A DNA stretch of 64,000 nucleotides from contig NZ_CP147841.1 in the NCBI RefSeq assembly GCF_037335815.1, positions 2,480,001 through 2,544,000 of the forward strand, in the 5' to 3' direction. This document shows positions 48,562-57,758 of the stretch, in pieces; within the stretch, counting starts at the first letter, position 1, and each line of letters begins with the position of its first letter. The notes below the pieces were generated by a model. That model saw nothing but the letters and a program-made list of their open reading frames with translations, was not told the DNA's origin and searched no databases. Source of the stretch: Salinirubellus litoreus (GTDB taxonomy: Archaea > Halobacteriota > Halobacteria > Halobacteriales > Haloarculaceae). The position numbers and the translations under genes are program-made.

Positions 48562-49296
48562 CTACTGGAACCCGCGGATGGGCTGTGCCTCCGAGGAGGC
48601 GTCCTCGCTCTGCTGGACCTGCTTCGCCATCCGCTCGCGGACCTCCCGTATCTCCTCGGCGTGCTCTATCAGTGCGTCCGTGTCCGCGTCCACGCCGGCC
48701 AGCGGCTCGATGCCCTGCTCGATGATCGCGCGCGCGGCCTCGGGGTCGGGGAACTGCCGATCGCTCTGGACGATGAGGCCAACGGCGTCGAAATCCTCCT
48801 CGGCGGCGGCGTTGATGAGCGCCCCGGTCGGCCCGGAGACGAGTCCGCCGTCCGACGGCGGGGAGACGTCGGCCTCCTCCAGACGGCTCTCGGCCCCGCC
48901 GGTCGCGATGCCGTAGACCGCCGGCGGGGTGTCCTTCTCCTCGGCCAGCCCGGAGAGGTATATCGGGAACACCTCGTTCGACCGGAGCCAGGCCGTCACG
49001 CAGTCGGCGAACTCCCCGGCCGCGGAGGCCGACACCGGGACGTCGCTCTGGAGCACCAGCAGGTCGTGCTCCTCGTCGGCGTATATCCTCACCGGCGGCA
49101 ACACCTCCGGGGAGCCCCCGTGGTAGACGGCGACGTCGGGGAGTCCGTCGCAGTGGACGCCCGCGACGAACTCCATGTCGAACGTCTCGACGAGGTGGTC
49201 GGCGGCGATCTTCCCCACGAGCCCCATCCCGGGTAGCCCCTCTACCAGTATCGGCTCCGAGAGCGTGACGTCGACCAGTTCCTCTACGTGTGCCAT
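48562..49296 (-). CDS. PAC2-family proteasome-assembly-chaperone-like protein
   Basis: 244 residues: PILVEGLPGMGLVGKIAADH at 16-35, DGLPDVAVYHGGSPEVLPPV, LLVLQSDVPVSASAAGEFAD, the glycine loop YGIATGGAESRLEEADVSPP, then GGLVSGPTGALINAAAEEDF and IIEQGIEPLAGVDADTDALI. This is the archaeal PAC2/PbaA-B-type family, which shares its fold with eukaryotic proteasome assembly chaperones; in archaea it may chaperone or degrade proteins with PAN and the proteasome, or serve another role. The C-terminal helix (AEEIREVRERMAKQVQQSED) is a coiled coil. The start at 49296 (MAHVEELVD) is well placed. Confidence 0.9.
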   Translation of the reverse strand: MAHVEELVDVTLSEPILVEGLPGMGLVGKIAADHLVETFDMEFVAGVHCDGLPDVAVYHGGSPEVLPPVRIYADEEHDLLVLQSDVPVSASAAGEFADCVTAWLRSNEVFPIYLSGLAEEKDTPPAVYGIATGGAESRLEEADVSPPSDGGLVSGPTGALINAAAEEDFDAVGLIVQSDRQFPDPEAARAIIEQGIEPLAGVDADTDALIEHAEEIREVRERMAKQVQQSEDASSEAQPIRGFQ

Positions 49297-49358
49297 GCGA
49301 GGAACCTGGTCGCCGGGACCCATAAGGTCGGGTGGTGAGGCAGGGGAGGGACGCGGGA

Positions 49359-51941
49359 TCACCTGCCGAGCAGCCACGAGAGCAGGCCCCCGCCGAGTCC
49401 CTCCTCGGTCGTCGCGGCCCCGACGTAGAGCCGCAGTCGCTGGACGACCAGCAGCGCGAACGGGACGACCAGCAGCGCGCCGAGGAGGCGCTCGATCCGT
49501 GCGGCCCAGACTGCGACACCCGTCGGTCGGATCCGCGAGAGGGTCTCGACCGAGACGTCCGAGGGCACCAGGTCGTCGACGGGCAGGAACGCACCGATCG
49601 TCTCGCTCAGAACCAGGTACGTCCCCTCGAAGAACGTCAGGAAGCTGAACACGAGCAGCCGCCAGGCGTCGAGGACGACCCACGGCAGCAGGACGGATCT
49701 CGGTCCGAGGGAGACGGGAAGACCGGGTTCGGTCCGACTCACCAGGCGTGGTCCTACTTCCTCGAACCCGCCGACGGAGGGGTAGACGACGAACGCGAAC
49801 AGGGCCGCTACGACGAGGATCACCCTTGCGACGTAGAGGGGCGACTCGCTCATCCGTATCAGCCGGTAGCTCGTCCGCGCGTTCAGGACCGCGAGAGAGG
49901 TCCGCAGGACGGCCGAGAGGTCGGAACCGTAGCTTCTGCCGAGCCACAGCGCCCGGTCGTACCACGCCGTCTTCCCATCGCGGGAGTGTGAGGTGCCCCC
50001 TTCCGAGCGCCAGGAGTCGAGCCGAACGCGCGGGCCGTCGACCAGCCGCCGGGCGGCCCGGAGCCGTTCGAGGCGGGCTTTCCGGAGCCTCGCGCGCTGC
50101 TCCTCCAGGTAGTGTTTCTCGCGGATCGCCTGCTCGATCCGTCCGTGGCGGATCAGCTGGCGGTGGATCGTCTGGTGGGTCCACGCCCGGCGTTCGAGCC
50201 ACCCGGACAGATCCGTGGGTCCCCGCCAGGGCGACCGAGCCTCTGGTGCTTTCCGACGGCCCGCGCCGTCGGCTCCCTCCCGGAGCCCGAGGAACTCGGC
50301 GGTACGGTCTACCCCCGACCTCGCGGCGCTGCGCACGGGGTGGAGGGCCCTCTCCTCCGCTTCGTGCAGCGGGTAGGCGAACGCCTCCGTGATTGTCGTC
50401 AAGGGATCCATCTCGCAGTCGGTCATCACGGCACGATAGAGGATCGCTCCGTCCAGTTTCGCCGAGCGGAGGTCGCACTCGATGAACGACGCCCGCTCGA
50501 GGTTAGCGTCCCAGAATTCCGCCTGCCGGCAGTCGGCCTCGTCCAGGATCGCCCCGGTCAGGTCAGCACCCTCGAACACGGTCAGGTAGAGGTCGGCTCC
50601 GCTGAGGTCCGCGTAGCGGAAGTTCACCCCCGGAAATTCGTGGTGTCGAAGGTCGGCACCGGCGAAGTCGACGGAGTCGAACGTCGGTCTATCCGTCTTT
50701 TCGAACGATCCGAGCGCGGGTGGCTGTTCGGCATCGAACGCGATCGCGGTGAAGTCCGTCCCCGAGAGGGTCGCTCCAGAGAGGTTCGTACCAGTCAGGG
50801 TCGCGTCACAGAGCTTCGCGTCGGAGAGGTTCGCTCCCGAGAGGGTAGCGTTCGTCAGATCCGCGTCACAGAGCTTCGCGTCGGAGAGGTTCGCTCCCGA
50901 GAGGGTAGCGTTCGTCAGATCCGCGTCACAGAGCTTCGCGTCGGAGAGGTTCGCCCCGGAGAGGTTCGCACCGGAGAGGTCCACGTCGGGCATCTTCCAG
51001 CCCGAGATGTCGACGTAACCGAGGTCTAGACCCGAGAGGACGACCCCTGTGAGGTCGGCCGCCGCGAGGTTGCCCGCCCGGAAGTCGTCACCCGAAATCT
51101 CGCTTTCGGGGACGAAGTGGTGCCAGAACAGCGACTCGGGGCGGGTGACGAGTGTGAGGTCGACGCCCGCGAGGGCCGCGTCGGTGACGTCGGTCCCCGA
51201 GAGGTCGACTCCGGCGAGGTCCGCACCCGAGAGGTCCGCCCCCCGAAGTGTCGTGCCCTGGACCTTCGCGCCGGAGAGGTCCGCCCCCGCGAGGTTCACT
51301 CCCGAGAGGTCGATATACCCGAGGTCTGCACCCGAGAGGTCGGCCCGAGCGAGACGGGATCCCGCCAGCTCGGTCCGCGAGAGGTTTAGGTCGGCAAGTG
51401 TCGCGTCGGAGAGGTTCGCCCCGGAGAGGTTCGCCCCCGAGAGGTTCGCCCCCGAGAGGTCCGTCTCGAAAAGGAGGGCATCCTGGAGGTCCGCATTCGA
51501 GAGGTTCGCTCCGGAGAGGTTCGCTCCGGAGAGGTTCGCTCCGGAGAGGTCTGCTCCGGTGAAGTTGGTACCCCGCAACGTCGCCCCGAACAGGTCGGCT
51601 CCCCGAAGTGCCGCCGACCGGAGTTTTACCTTCCAGAGGTCGACCCCGGAGAGGTCCGCCCGCGTCAGGTTCACTCCCGAGAGGTCTACGACCCTGAACG
51701 TCGCGCCACCGAGGTAGGCCCCGTCGAGACGCTCCGGGTGCCCGTTCGGTACGCGAGGGAAGTCATGCCCTTCCTTCCCCCAGACCTTCGCGTGCCAGAA
51801 GCACCGCCCGGAGTCCGAGCCGTCCCAGGGGGTCCGCCAGCAGCAGACCGTCGGCGACTCCGAACACTCTCGATCGGGAAGGTGGGACGGCGCGGGCCGG
51901 TCGCCGAGCACGAACCCACAGCGTCCCTCTGGAACCGACAT
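49359..51941 (-). CDS. Large pentapeptide-repeat protein with C-terminal membrane domain
   Basis: 860 residues. The N-terminus carries a cysteine-histidine cluster (C-C-W-R-T-P-W and GRCFWHAKVWGKEGHDFP), as in haloarchaeal relatives. Residues 70-520 are about 80 pentapeptides of A(D/N)LSG type (LSGANLSGANLSGANLSNAD) forming a right-handed quadrilateral helix. A basic, helical linker follows. The last 180 residues have helices VARVILVVAALFAFVVYPSV, LPWVVLDAWRLLVFSFLTFF and LLGALLVVPFALLVVQRL, with TYLVLSETIGAFLP between them, an ion-channel-like arrangement. The function is unknown. A 60-bp tandem duplication within the repeat domain (50802-50953) shows recent expansion. Confidence 0.85.
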   Translation of the reverse strand: MSVPEGRCGFVLGDRPAPSHLPDRECSESPTVCCWRTPWDGSDSGRCFWHAKVWGKEGHDFPRVPNGHPERLDGAYLGGATFRVVDLSGVNLTRADLSGVDLWKVKLRSAALRGADLFGATLRGTNFTGADLSGANLSGANLSGANLSNADLQDALLFETDLSGANLSGANLSGANLSDATLADLNLSRTELAGSRLARADLSGADLGYIDLSGVNLAGADLSGAKVQGTTLRGADLSGADLAGVDLSGTDVTDAALAGVDLTLVTRPESLFWHHFVPESEISGDDFRAGNLAAADLTGVVLSGLDLGYVDISGWKMPDVDLSGANLSGANLSDAKLCDADLTNATLSGANLSDAKLCDADLTNATLSGANLSDAKLCDATLTGTNLSGATLSGTDFTAIAFDAEQPPALGSFEKTDRPTFDSVDFAGADLRHHEFPGVNFRYADLSGADLYLTVFEGADLTGAILDEADCRQAEFWDANLERASFIECDLRSAKLDGAILYRAVMTDCEMDPLTTITEAFAYPLHEAEERALHPVRSAARSGVDRTAEFLGLREGADGAGRRKAPEARSPWRGPTDLSGWLERRAWTHQTIHRQLIRHGRIEQAIREKHYLEEQRARLRKARLERLRAARRLVDGPRVRLDSWRSEGGTSHSRDGKTAWYDRALWLGRSYGSDLSAVLRTSLAVLNARTSYRLIRMSESPLYVARVILVVAALFAFVVYPSVGGFEEVGPRLVSRTEPGLPVSLGPRSVLLPWVVLDAWRLLVFSFLTFFEGTYLVLSETIGAFLPVDDLVPSDVSVETLSRIRPTGVAVWAARIERLLGALLVVPFALLVVQRLRLYVGAATTEEGLGGGLLSWLLGR
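50802..50953 (-). repeat. 60-bp tandem repeat in the pentapeptide gene
   Basis: 50821-50880 and 50881-50940 are identical base by base, and the identity extends to both sides so that about 2.5 units are present. Each unit encodes four pentapeptides (LSDAKLCDADLTNATLSGAN). Because the period is a multiple of 15 bases, copies can be gained or lost without breaking the frame. Confidence 0.95.
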
Positions 51942-52050
51942 ACTGTCACTCTCGACTACACGACAGGAGATGTACTTTCCGCTAGATCGGGGCGATACCG
52001 CAGGAGGTCGAGCGAACGCGGCGACTCGCCGCCTCTGTCATCGATCGGGC

Positions 52051-52204
52051 CCCGGGAATCCGAAGCCAGAGATCCGTGAGGGATTCGATGTCCTCGGGCG
52101 ACGACTAAGGGCTTGAGGTGCGAGTTACGCGAGCGACTCGATGTTCCCGGGCGCAGCCCGGGAATCCGAAGCCCGAGCTATGCGAGGGATTCGATATTCT
52201 CGAC
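52051..52204 (-). repeat. Partial tandem copies of the icd 3' end
   Basis: In the minus-strand sense the real gene end reads N-I-E-S-L-A-stop (near 52178-52195). A second N-I-E-S-L-A-stop follows at about 52122-52145. A third, decayed D-I-E-S-L-T copy lies at 52051-52094 and shares GGCTTCGGATTCCCGGG with the sequence after the first stop. So the gene end and the bases following its stop are present in two extra, imperfect units. Confidence 0.7.
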
Positions 52205-53434
52205 GACCTTCTCGGCGAATTCGCTGGTGGCGAGCTTCTCGCCGCCCTCGATCTGCCGGTGGATGTCGTAGGTGACCTGCTTCGAGCGGATGGTCTCCTC
52301 GACGGCGTCCCGGACCAGCTGACCGGCGTCCTCCCAGCCCATGTGTTCGAGCATGATGCGCCCGGAGAGGATCATCGCGGAGGGGTTGACCTTGTCCTGG
52401 CCCTCGTACTTCGGTGCGGATCCGTGGACCGGCTCGGCGAGGAACCGGCCCTCGCCGATGTTGCCCCCGGGAGCGATGCCGAGCCCGCCGATCTGTGCGC
52501 CAGCGGCGTCCGAGAGGTAGTCACCGTTGAGGTTCGGCATCGCCAGCACGTCGTACTGGTCGGTACGGGTGAGGAGCTGCTGGAGCATGTTGTCGGCGAT
52601 GCGGTCGTTGACCACGACGGCGTCCTCGGGGGCGTCGCCGTCGCGCTCCTCCCAGAGCGTGTCCTCGGTGATGACCTCCTCGCCGTACTCCTCCTCGGCG
52701 ACCTCGTAGCCCCAGTCGCGGAACGCCGCCTCGGTGAACTTCATGATGTTGCCCTTGTGGACGAGCGTGACCGAGTCGCGGTCGTTCTCGAGGGCGTAGT
52801 CGATGGCCTGCCGGACGAGCCGCTTCGTGCCGAACTCCGAGATGGGCTTGATGCCGATCCCGACGGGCCCCTCGTGGATGGCCCCCTCGAAGCCCATCTC
52901 GTCCTCGACGAATTCACGGACCTGCTCGACCTCCTCGGTGCCGGCCTCCCACTCGATGCCGGCGTAGACGTCCTCCGTGTTCTCCCGGAAGTTGACCATG
53001 TCCATCTGCTCGGGGGCCTTCATCGGCGAGGGGACGCCGTCGAGGTGGTAGGTCGGTCGCATGTTCGTGTAGAGGTCGAGCTTCTTCCGGAGCGCGACGT
53101 TCAGCGACCGGAAACCCGACCCGACGGGGGTCGTCAGCGGGCCCTTGATGGCGACGCGGAACTCGCGGATCGCCTCGACCGTGTCATCGGGGAGGTTATC
53201 ATCGTACATCTCCCGGGCGGACTCGCCGGCGTAGAGGCGCATCCAGTGGATGTCACGGCCCGTCGCCTGCGCGGCGGCCTCCAGCACCTTCTGGGCCGCC
53301 GGGCCGACGTCCGTCCCGATGCCGTCCCCGTGGATGATGGGGATGATCGGCTCCTCGGGAACCTCCAGGTTCCCGTCCTCGTCGGCCGTGATCCGCTCAC
53401 CCTCCTCGGGTACCTCCACCTTGTCGAAGTCCAT
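52178..53434 (-). CDS. icd: Isocitrate dehydrogenase (NADP)
   Basis: 418 residues from the ATG at 53434 (MDFDKVEVPEEGERITADED). PIIPIIHGDGIGTDVGPAAQ at 29-48, KGPLTTPVGSGFRSLNVALR with the substrate-binding Ser and Arg, RENTEDVYAGIEWEAGTEEV, the catalytic Lys in SVTLVHKGNIMKFTEAAFRD, NDRIADNMLQQLLTRTDQYD, and EPVHGSAPKYEGQDKVNPSA. This is the homodimeric prokaryotic enzyme of the TCA cycle; the length and motifs favour the NADP-dependent haloarchaeal type. The upstream spacer to the divergent peptidase gene is 164 bases. Copies of its 3' end lie just downstream. Confidence 0.96.
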   Translation of the reverse strand: MDFDKVEVPEEGERITADEDGNLEVPEEPIIPIIHGDGIGTDVGPAAQKVLEAAAQATGRDIHWMRLYAGESAREMYDDNLPDDTVEAIREFRVAIKGPLTTPVGSGFRSLNVALRKKLDLYTNMRPTYHLDGVPSPMKAPEQMDMVNFRENTEDVYAGIEWEAGTEEVEQVREFVEDEMGFEGAIHEGPVGIGIKPISEFGTKRLVRQAIDYALENDRDSVTLVHKGNIMKFTEAAFRDWGYEVAEEEYGEEVITEDTLWEERDGDAPEDAVVVNDRIADNMLQQLLTRTDQYDVLAMPNLNGDYLSDAAGAQIGGLGIAPGGNIGEGRFLAEPVHGSAPKYEGQDKVNPSAMILSGRIMLEHMGWEDAGQLVRDAVEETIRSKQVTYDIHRQIEGGEKLATSEFAEKVVENIESLA

Positions 53435-53598
53435 AGCCGGCACGTCGAACCAGCGTGTGAAATGGATTCCGCTATCCGAGCGTGAATCGAACGAACGACG
53501 GTTATAGTCTCGCTCGAACACTTCCACGTCGTTCCCCGTCCGAGGGCCCGAAGGCGGCGGTACGAGGGTTGAAACCACCCCCGCCCGTCCCGACTCGC

Positions 53599-54510
53599 AT
53601 GAAGGTGATCGTCCACGGCGGGGCCGGCGGGCCGTCCGACGAGCCGGCCGATCGACAGGCGGTGCTCGATTCGGCCGCCGAAACCGGGGCGGGGACCGAC
53701 GACGTGACCGACGCCGTCGTCGAAGCCGTACGAGTCCTCGAATCCGACCCGCGGTTCAACGCCGGCGTCGGCTCGGCGATACAGTCCGACGGGGTGGTCC
53801 GAACCGACGCCGGACTGATGACCGACGACCGGGCCGCGGGCGCGGCGTGTGCGATGCCGGGCGTCGAACACGCCGTCGAGGTCGCACGGGCGGTCAAGGA
53901 GGGGACCCCCCACGTCCTCGTGGCGGGGGTCCACGCGGTCGACCTCGCCGAGGCGATCGGCGTCGAGACCGACGTCGATCTCCGGACCGAGGAGACCCGC
54001 GAACGGTGGGCCGAGGAGGAACCCCCCGAGTCGTTCGACACCGACGAGCACCTCGCGTTCGTGAACGATCGGTTCGGGCGCGAACAGGAGGCGGACGGGG
54101 ACGACGAGGGCGACGGTGCTCGGCACCGCCCGGACCACGACACGGTCGGCGCGGTGGCCCGCGACGGCGACCGGATCGCGGCGGCCACCTCGACCGGCGG
54201 TCGGTGGTGTGCGCTCGCCGGACGGGTCGGGGACGTCCCGCAGGTCGGCTCGGGGTTCTACGCGACCCGGGCGGGCGGGGCGAGCGCGACCGGTGCGGGC
54301 GAGGACATCGCCCGGGTCACGCTGGCGCGGCGGGCGGTCGACCACCTCGAAACGGGTCGGACGGCCGCGGACGCGGCCGAACTCGCCATCGAGGAGTTCG
54401 AGGACCTGACCGGCTCGACGGCGGGCGTGATCGTCCTCCGGAACGACGGCGACCACGGGAGCGATTTCAACAGCGAGGCGATGCAGACTGCGGTCGATAG
54501 CGACCAGTAG
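53599..54510 (+). CDS. Isoaspartyl peptidase / plant-type L-asparaginase
   Basis: 303 residues, Ntn-hydrolase. MKVIVHGGAGGPSDEPADRQ at the N-terminus, NAGVGSAIQSDGVVRTDAGL, and the autocleavage site HDTVGAVARDGDRIAAATST, where T182 becomes the N-terminal nucleophile of the beta subunit; then GRVGDVPQVGSGFYATRAGG and GAGEDIARVTLARRAV. It removes beta-aspartyl groups from damaged proteins or hydrolyses asparagine. The acidic linker before the nucleophile (EQEADGDDEGDGARHRPDHD) is typical of halophiles. The ATG at 53599 is chosen because the HGGAGG motif follows directly. Confidence 0.92.
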   Translation: MKVIVHGGAGGPSDEPADRQAVLDSAAETGAGTDDVTDAVVEAVRVLESDPRFNAGVGSAIQSDGVVRTDAGLMTDDRAAGAACAMPGVEHAVEVARAVKEGTPHVLVAGVHAVDLAEAIGVETDVDLRTEETRERWAEEEPPESFDTDEHLAFVNDRFGREQEADGDDEGDGARHRPDHDTVGAVARDGDRIAAATSTGGRWCALAGRVGDVPQVGSGFYATRAGGASATGAGEDIARVTLARRAVDHLETGRTAADAAELAIEEFEDLTGSTAGVIVLRNDGDHGSDFNSEAMQTAVDSDQ

Positions 54511-54544
54511 CGGGGGACGGACGGGCGGTGGGTCGGCGATCGAG

Positions 54545-56758
54545 TCAGTCGACGGGAGAGGGATGGTCCGGGGGTGCCCCGATCGGCGATCCCGCCGCCG
54601 CCCGGTCCATCAGCACCCGGTGGGCCTCTACTGGCTCCCCCTCGGGACGGAGCTGTTCGTAGTTCCCGTCGGCGTCCATCCGCCACGCCCGCCGGTCGTC
54701 CCGCAGGAGGGCATCGAGCACCACCTGTAGCTCGGCACGGTGGTCCGGGTCCGTGACGGGCGTGACGACCTCGACGCGGCGGTCGAGGTTGCGCGTCATC
54801 CAGTCCGCGCTGCCGACGTAGAACTCCGGGTCGCCGGCGTTCTCGAATCGGAACACCCGGGAGTGTTCGAGGAACCGGCCCACTACCGATCGGACGGTGA
54901 CGTTCTCGCTCGCGCCCTCGACCCCGGGTCGGAGCCGGCAGATGCCTCGCACCACGAGGTCGACGTCGACGCCGGCCTGCGAGGCGCGGTAGAGTTCGGC
55001 GACCATCCCGGGGTCCTCGAGGGCGTTCATCTTGGCGACGATCCGCGCGGGCTCGCCCTCGCGGGCGTTTTCGGCCTCCCGACGGACGAGGTCGGTGAAG
55101 CGGTCGCGCATGTTCCCCGGCGCGACCAGGAGCGTCTGGTAGTCCTCGCTCATCGAGTGGCCGGTGAAGTAGTTGAACACCCGCGCGAGGTCGGCTCCGA
55201 CCTCGCGGTCGGCGGTCAGGACCCCGAGGTCGGTGTAGAGCTTCGCCGTCTCGGCGTGGTAGTTACCGGTGCCGACGTGGGAGTAGAGCCGGACCCCGCG
55301 TCCGGTCCCCGCGTCGAGCTCCTCGCGGACGACGAGCGCGATCTTCGCGTGGGCCTTCAGCCCGATCGCTCCGTAGGCGACGTGGATGCCCTCCTCCTCG
55401 AGCCGGCGGACCCACCGGAGGTTGTTCTCCTCGTCGAACCGGGCCTTCAGCTCGACCATCACCGCCACCTGCTTGCCGTTGCGCGCGGCCTCGATGAGCG
55501 ACTCCACTACCGCCGAATCCCGGGCGGTCCGGTAGATGGCGAGCTTGATCGCGAGCACGTCGTCGTCGGTCGCGGCGCGGTCGACGAACGCCTGCACGGT
55601 GCGATCGAACGAGTGGTAGGGGTGGTGGACGAGCACGTCCCTCCGGCGTATCTCCGCGAACAGGTCGGGCTCCCCGTCGCCGAACCGCGGGTGATTCCTC
55701 GGGGTCCAGGGGTCGTGTTTCAGGTCCGGCCTGTCGAGGTCGACGAGCCGGGAGAGGTCGCGCAGGTCGAGCGGCGGAGCTCGTTCGAAGACCTCCCGGT
55801 CGTCGACCTCGAGCTGGGTCTTCAGCAGTTCGCGGACCGCCTCGGGCATCCCCTCGGACACCTCGAGGCGGACGACGGTGGCGAACCGCCGGTCCCGGAG
55901 GACGCCCTCGATCATCCGGATGAGCCCCTCGGCGACCTCCTCGTTCCGGCGCACCTCGGCGTTGCGCGTCACCCGGAACGTCGACCAGTCGAGCACCGTC
56001 ACGTCCGGGAACAGCAGATCGAGGTTCGCCGCCACGACCTGCTCCAGGGGGACGAACCGCTCGGCCTCCCGGTCGGTCCACGCCTCGCGGATGCGGACGA
56101 GTCGCGGGCGGTTCTCGGGGATCTTCACCCGCGAGAACCGCGGCTCACTCCCCCCCCGTCGGGTCCTGACTGCGAGCGAGAGCGAGAGGTTCGAGATGAA
56201 CGGGAACGGGTGGGCCGGATCGAACGTCAGCGGCGTGAGCATCGGGAGCACGTCCGACTCGAAGTACTCCCGCAGGCTCGACCGCTCGCGTTCGGTGAGC
56301 TCCTCGTGATCGACGACGTGGATACCGGCCTCGGCCAGCAGCGGCCGGACCTCGGCGAAGCAGGCCGACTGGGCGTCGAACATCCGGCGGGCCGTCTCCA
56401 GGCTCGCCACCCACTGTTCGCGGGGGGTCCGCCCGTCGACCGAGAGTTCGGTGACGCCCGCGTCGATCTGCTGTTTCAGCCCACCGATACGCTTCATGAG
56501 GAACTCGTCGAGGTTCCGGGTGACGATTGTCAGAAAGCGCACCCGTTCGAGCAGCGGGTTCCGCTCGTCGAGCGCCTCGTGGAGCACCCGCTGGTGGAAG
56601 GCGAGTTCGGAGAGTTCGCGGTTCAGATACCAGGCCGGGTCGTCGGGGTCGAACGGCCGCTCGGCGGGGTCGAGGGGACGGGTCCCCTCGGGCGGGTCGT
56701 AGCGGGCGACCCCGCAGTCCGGGAGGGGGTCGCGGTCGTCGGTCGGTCTGCCCGTCAC
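54545..56758 (-). CDS. ppk1: Polyphosphate kinase 1
   Basis: 737 residues. N-domain YLNRELSELAFHQRVLHEAL, head FLMKRIGGLKQQIDAGVTEL, then the C1/C2 phospholipase-D-like domains: VHHPYHSFDRTVQAFVDRAA, VELKARFDEENNLRWVRRLE, HVGTGNYHAETAKLYTDLGV with the autophosphorylated histidine region, and RNLDRRVEVVTPVTDPDHRA. It makes and uses inorganic polyphosphate with ATP. PPK1 is infrequent in archaea but known in haloarchaea. The start overlaps the stop of the phosphatase gene upstream (ATGA, 56755-56758), so the two are co-translated. Confidence 0.95.
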   Translation of the reverse strand: MTGRPTDDRDPLPDCGVARYDPPEGTRPLDPAERPFDPDDPAWYLNRELSELAFHQRVLHEALDERNPLLERVRFLTIVTRNLDEFLMKRIGGLKQQIDAGVTELSVDGRTPREQWVASLETARRMFDAQSACFAEVRPLLAEAGIHVVDHEELTERERSSLREYFESDVLPMLTPLTFDPAHPFPFISNLSLSLAVRTRRGGSEPRFSRVKIPENRPRLVRIREAWTDREAERFVPLEQVVAANLDLLFPDVTVLDWSTFRVTRNAEVRRNEEVAEGLIRMIEGVLRDRRFATVVRLEVSEGMPEAVRELLKTQLEVDDREVFERAPPLDLRDLSRLVDLDRPDLKHDPWTPRNHPRFGDGEPDLFAEIRRRDVLVHHPYHSFDRTVQAFVDRAATDDDVLAIKLAIYRTARDSAVVESLIEAARNGKQVAVMVELKARFDEENNLRWVRRLEEEGIHVAYGAIGLKAHAKIALVVREELDAGTGRGVRLYSHVGTGNYHAETAKLYTDLGVLTADREVGADLARVFNYFTGHSMSEDYQTLLVAPGNMRDRFTDLVRREAENAREGEPARIVAKMNALEDPGMVAELYRASQAGVDVDLVVRGICRLRPGVEGASENVTVRSVVGRFLEHSRVFRFENAGDPEFYVGSADWMTRNLDRRVEVVTPVTDPDHRAELQVVLDALLRDDRRAWRMDADGNYEQLRPEGEPVEAHRVLMDRAAAGSPIGAPPDHPSPVD

Positions 56759-57513
56759 TCGGGACCGATAGGGGTGGGTTCGACTTGAACCTCCGGCAGG
56801 TCGAGCACCTTCTCCTCGGGACGGGACTCGTAGGTCTCGAACGCGGGGACCGAGACCACCTCGTCGGCGTAGTAATCGTAGGCGGTCAGCGAGCCGCCGT
56901 AGACACAGCCGGTGTCGAGGCCGACGGCGTGGTCGGTCACGACGGGCGCGTCGAGCGGCGTGTGGCCGAAGAAGATCCGCTCGGGGCCCTCCCAGTGGTC
57001 GAACCAGAACGGTCCCTCGTAGCCGTTTTCGGGTGGGATGGCGCGGGTGTTGAGCAGGCGTTCGATCCCCTGTTCGGGGAGCGCCATCCGGGTGTCGACG
57101 CCGCCGTGGACGAGGAACGAGTCGCCGAAGGAGATCACGACGGGGAGCGACTCGATGTAGTCGGCGACGGGATCCAGTTCGGGGATCTCGACCCGGTCGT
57201 GGATGAGCTTCGCCTCGTTGTTCCCCCGGATGGAGAAGACGTTCGGGGTGTCACGGACGAGTTCGACGACGCCACGGGAGTCCGGTCCCTTGCGGATGAG
57301 GTCGCCGACGACGAGCACGAGATCCTCCTCCGAGGGATCGAGCGCCGAGAGCAGTTCCTCGAACTCGGCGCGGCAGCCGTGGACGTCGCCCACGACGAAG
57401 ACGTCGTTCCAGTCCTCGACGTCGAGACGCAGGTGACAGTCCGCGACCTCGGGTGCGAGGTCGTCGTCGCTCAGCCCCGGCCGGTCGTCGTCGGAGCGTG
57501 AGTTCCTCCCCAT
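56755..57513 (-). CDS. PP1/Ap4A-type serine/threonine metallophosphatase
   Basis: 252 residues from the ATG at 57513 (MGRNSRSDDDRPGLSDDDLA). Metal-site motifs in order: VFVVGDVHGCRAEFEELLSA (G-D-x-H-G), LVLVVGDLIRKGPDSRGVVE (G-D-x-x-x-K/R-G-P), FSIRGNNEAKLIHD (R-G-N-N/H-E), SFLVHGGVDTRMALPEQGIE (H-x-G-G) and IFFGHTPLDAPVVTDHAVGL (G-H-T). It is either a protein phosphatase or a dinucleoside polyphosphate hydrolase. Coupling to ppk1 by a 4-base overlap suggests a role linked to polyphosphate or nucleotide metabolism. No membrane part. Confidence 0.9.
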   Translation of the reverse strand: MGRNSRSDDDRPGLSDDDLAPEVADCHLRLDVEDWNDVFVVGDVHGCRAEFEELLSALDPSEEDLVLVVGDLIRKGPDSRGVVELVRDTPNVFSIRGNNEAKLIHDRVEIPELDPVADYIESLPVVISFGDSFLVHGGVDTRMALPEQGIERLLNTRAIPPENGYEGPFWFDHWEGPERIFFGHTPLDAPVVTDHAVGLDTGCVYGGSLTAYDYYADEVVSVPAFETYESRPEEKVLDLPEVQVEPTPIGPE

Positions 57514-57758
57514 TACGACTCCCGTTCCAGCGCCCGTCGGCGGTACCATACACCCCGCTACTCCATCACCGACTTAACGTGTTTCTAATATGACTATCGT
57601 GGAATACATAGACACACCTCGGTGTAGGGATCCCCCGGGGGGATGGTAGCGCCTCGTGGCCGTGCCGACGGACCGGATCCGATCCGAGCCGTCCGTCACC
57701 GGCGAGCGCTTCGCCACGCAACGCAACTCCTTTGGCCGGAAGGGGCGAACCCGGGGTC

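Noticed and set aside
50802..50953. CRISPR-like array
   Set aside because: The repeats are contiguous 60-bp units without spacers and encode pentapeptides in frame.
54740..56788. A 682-codon open frame on the plus strand
   Set aside because: Exact antisense of ppk1; no recognisable domain.
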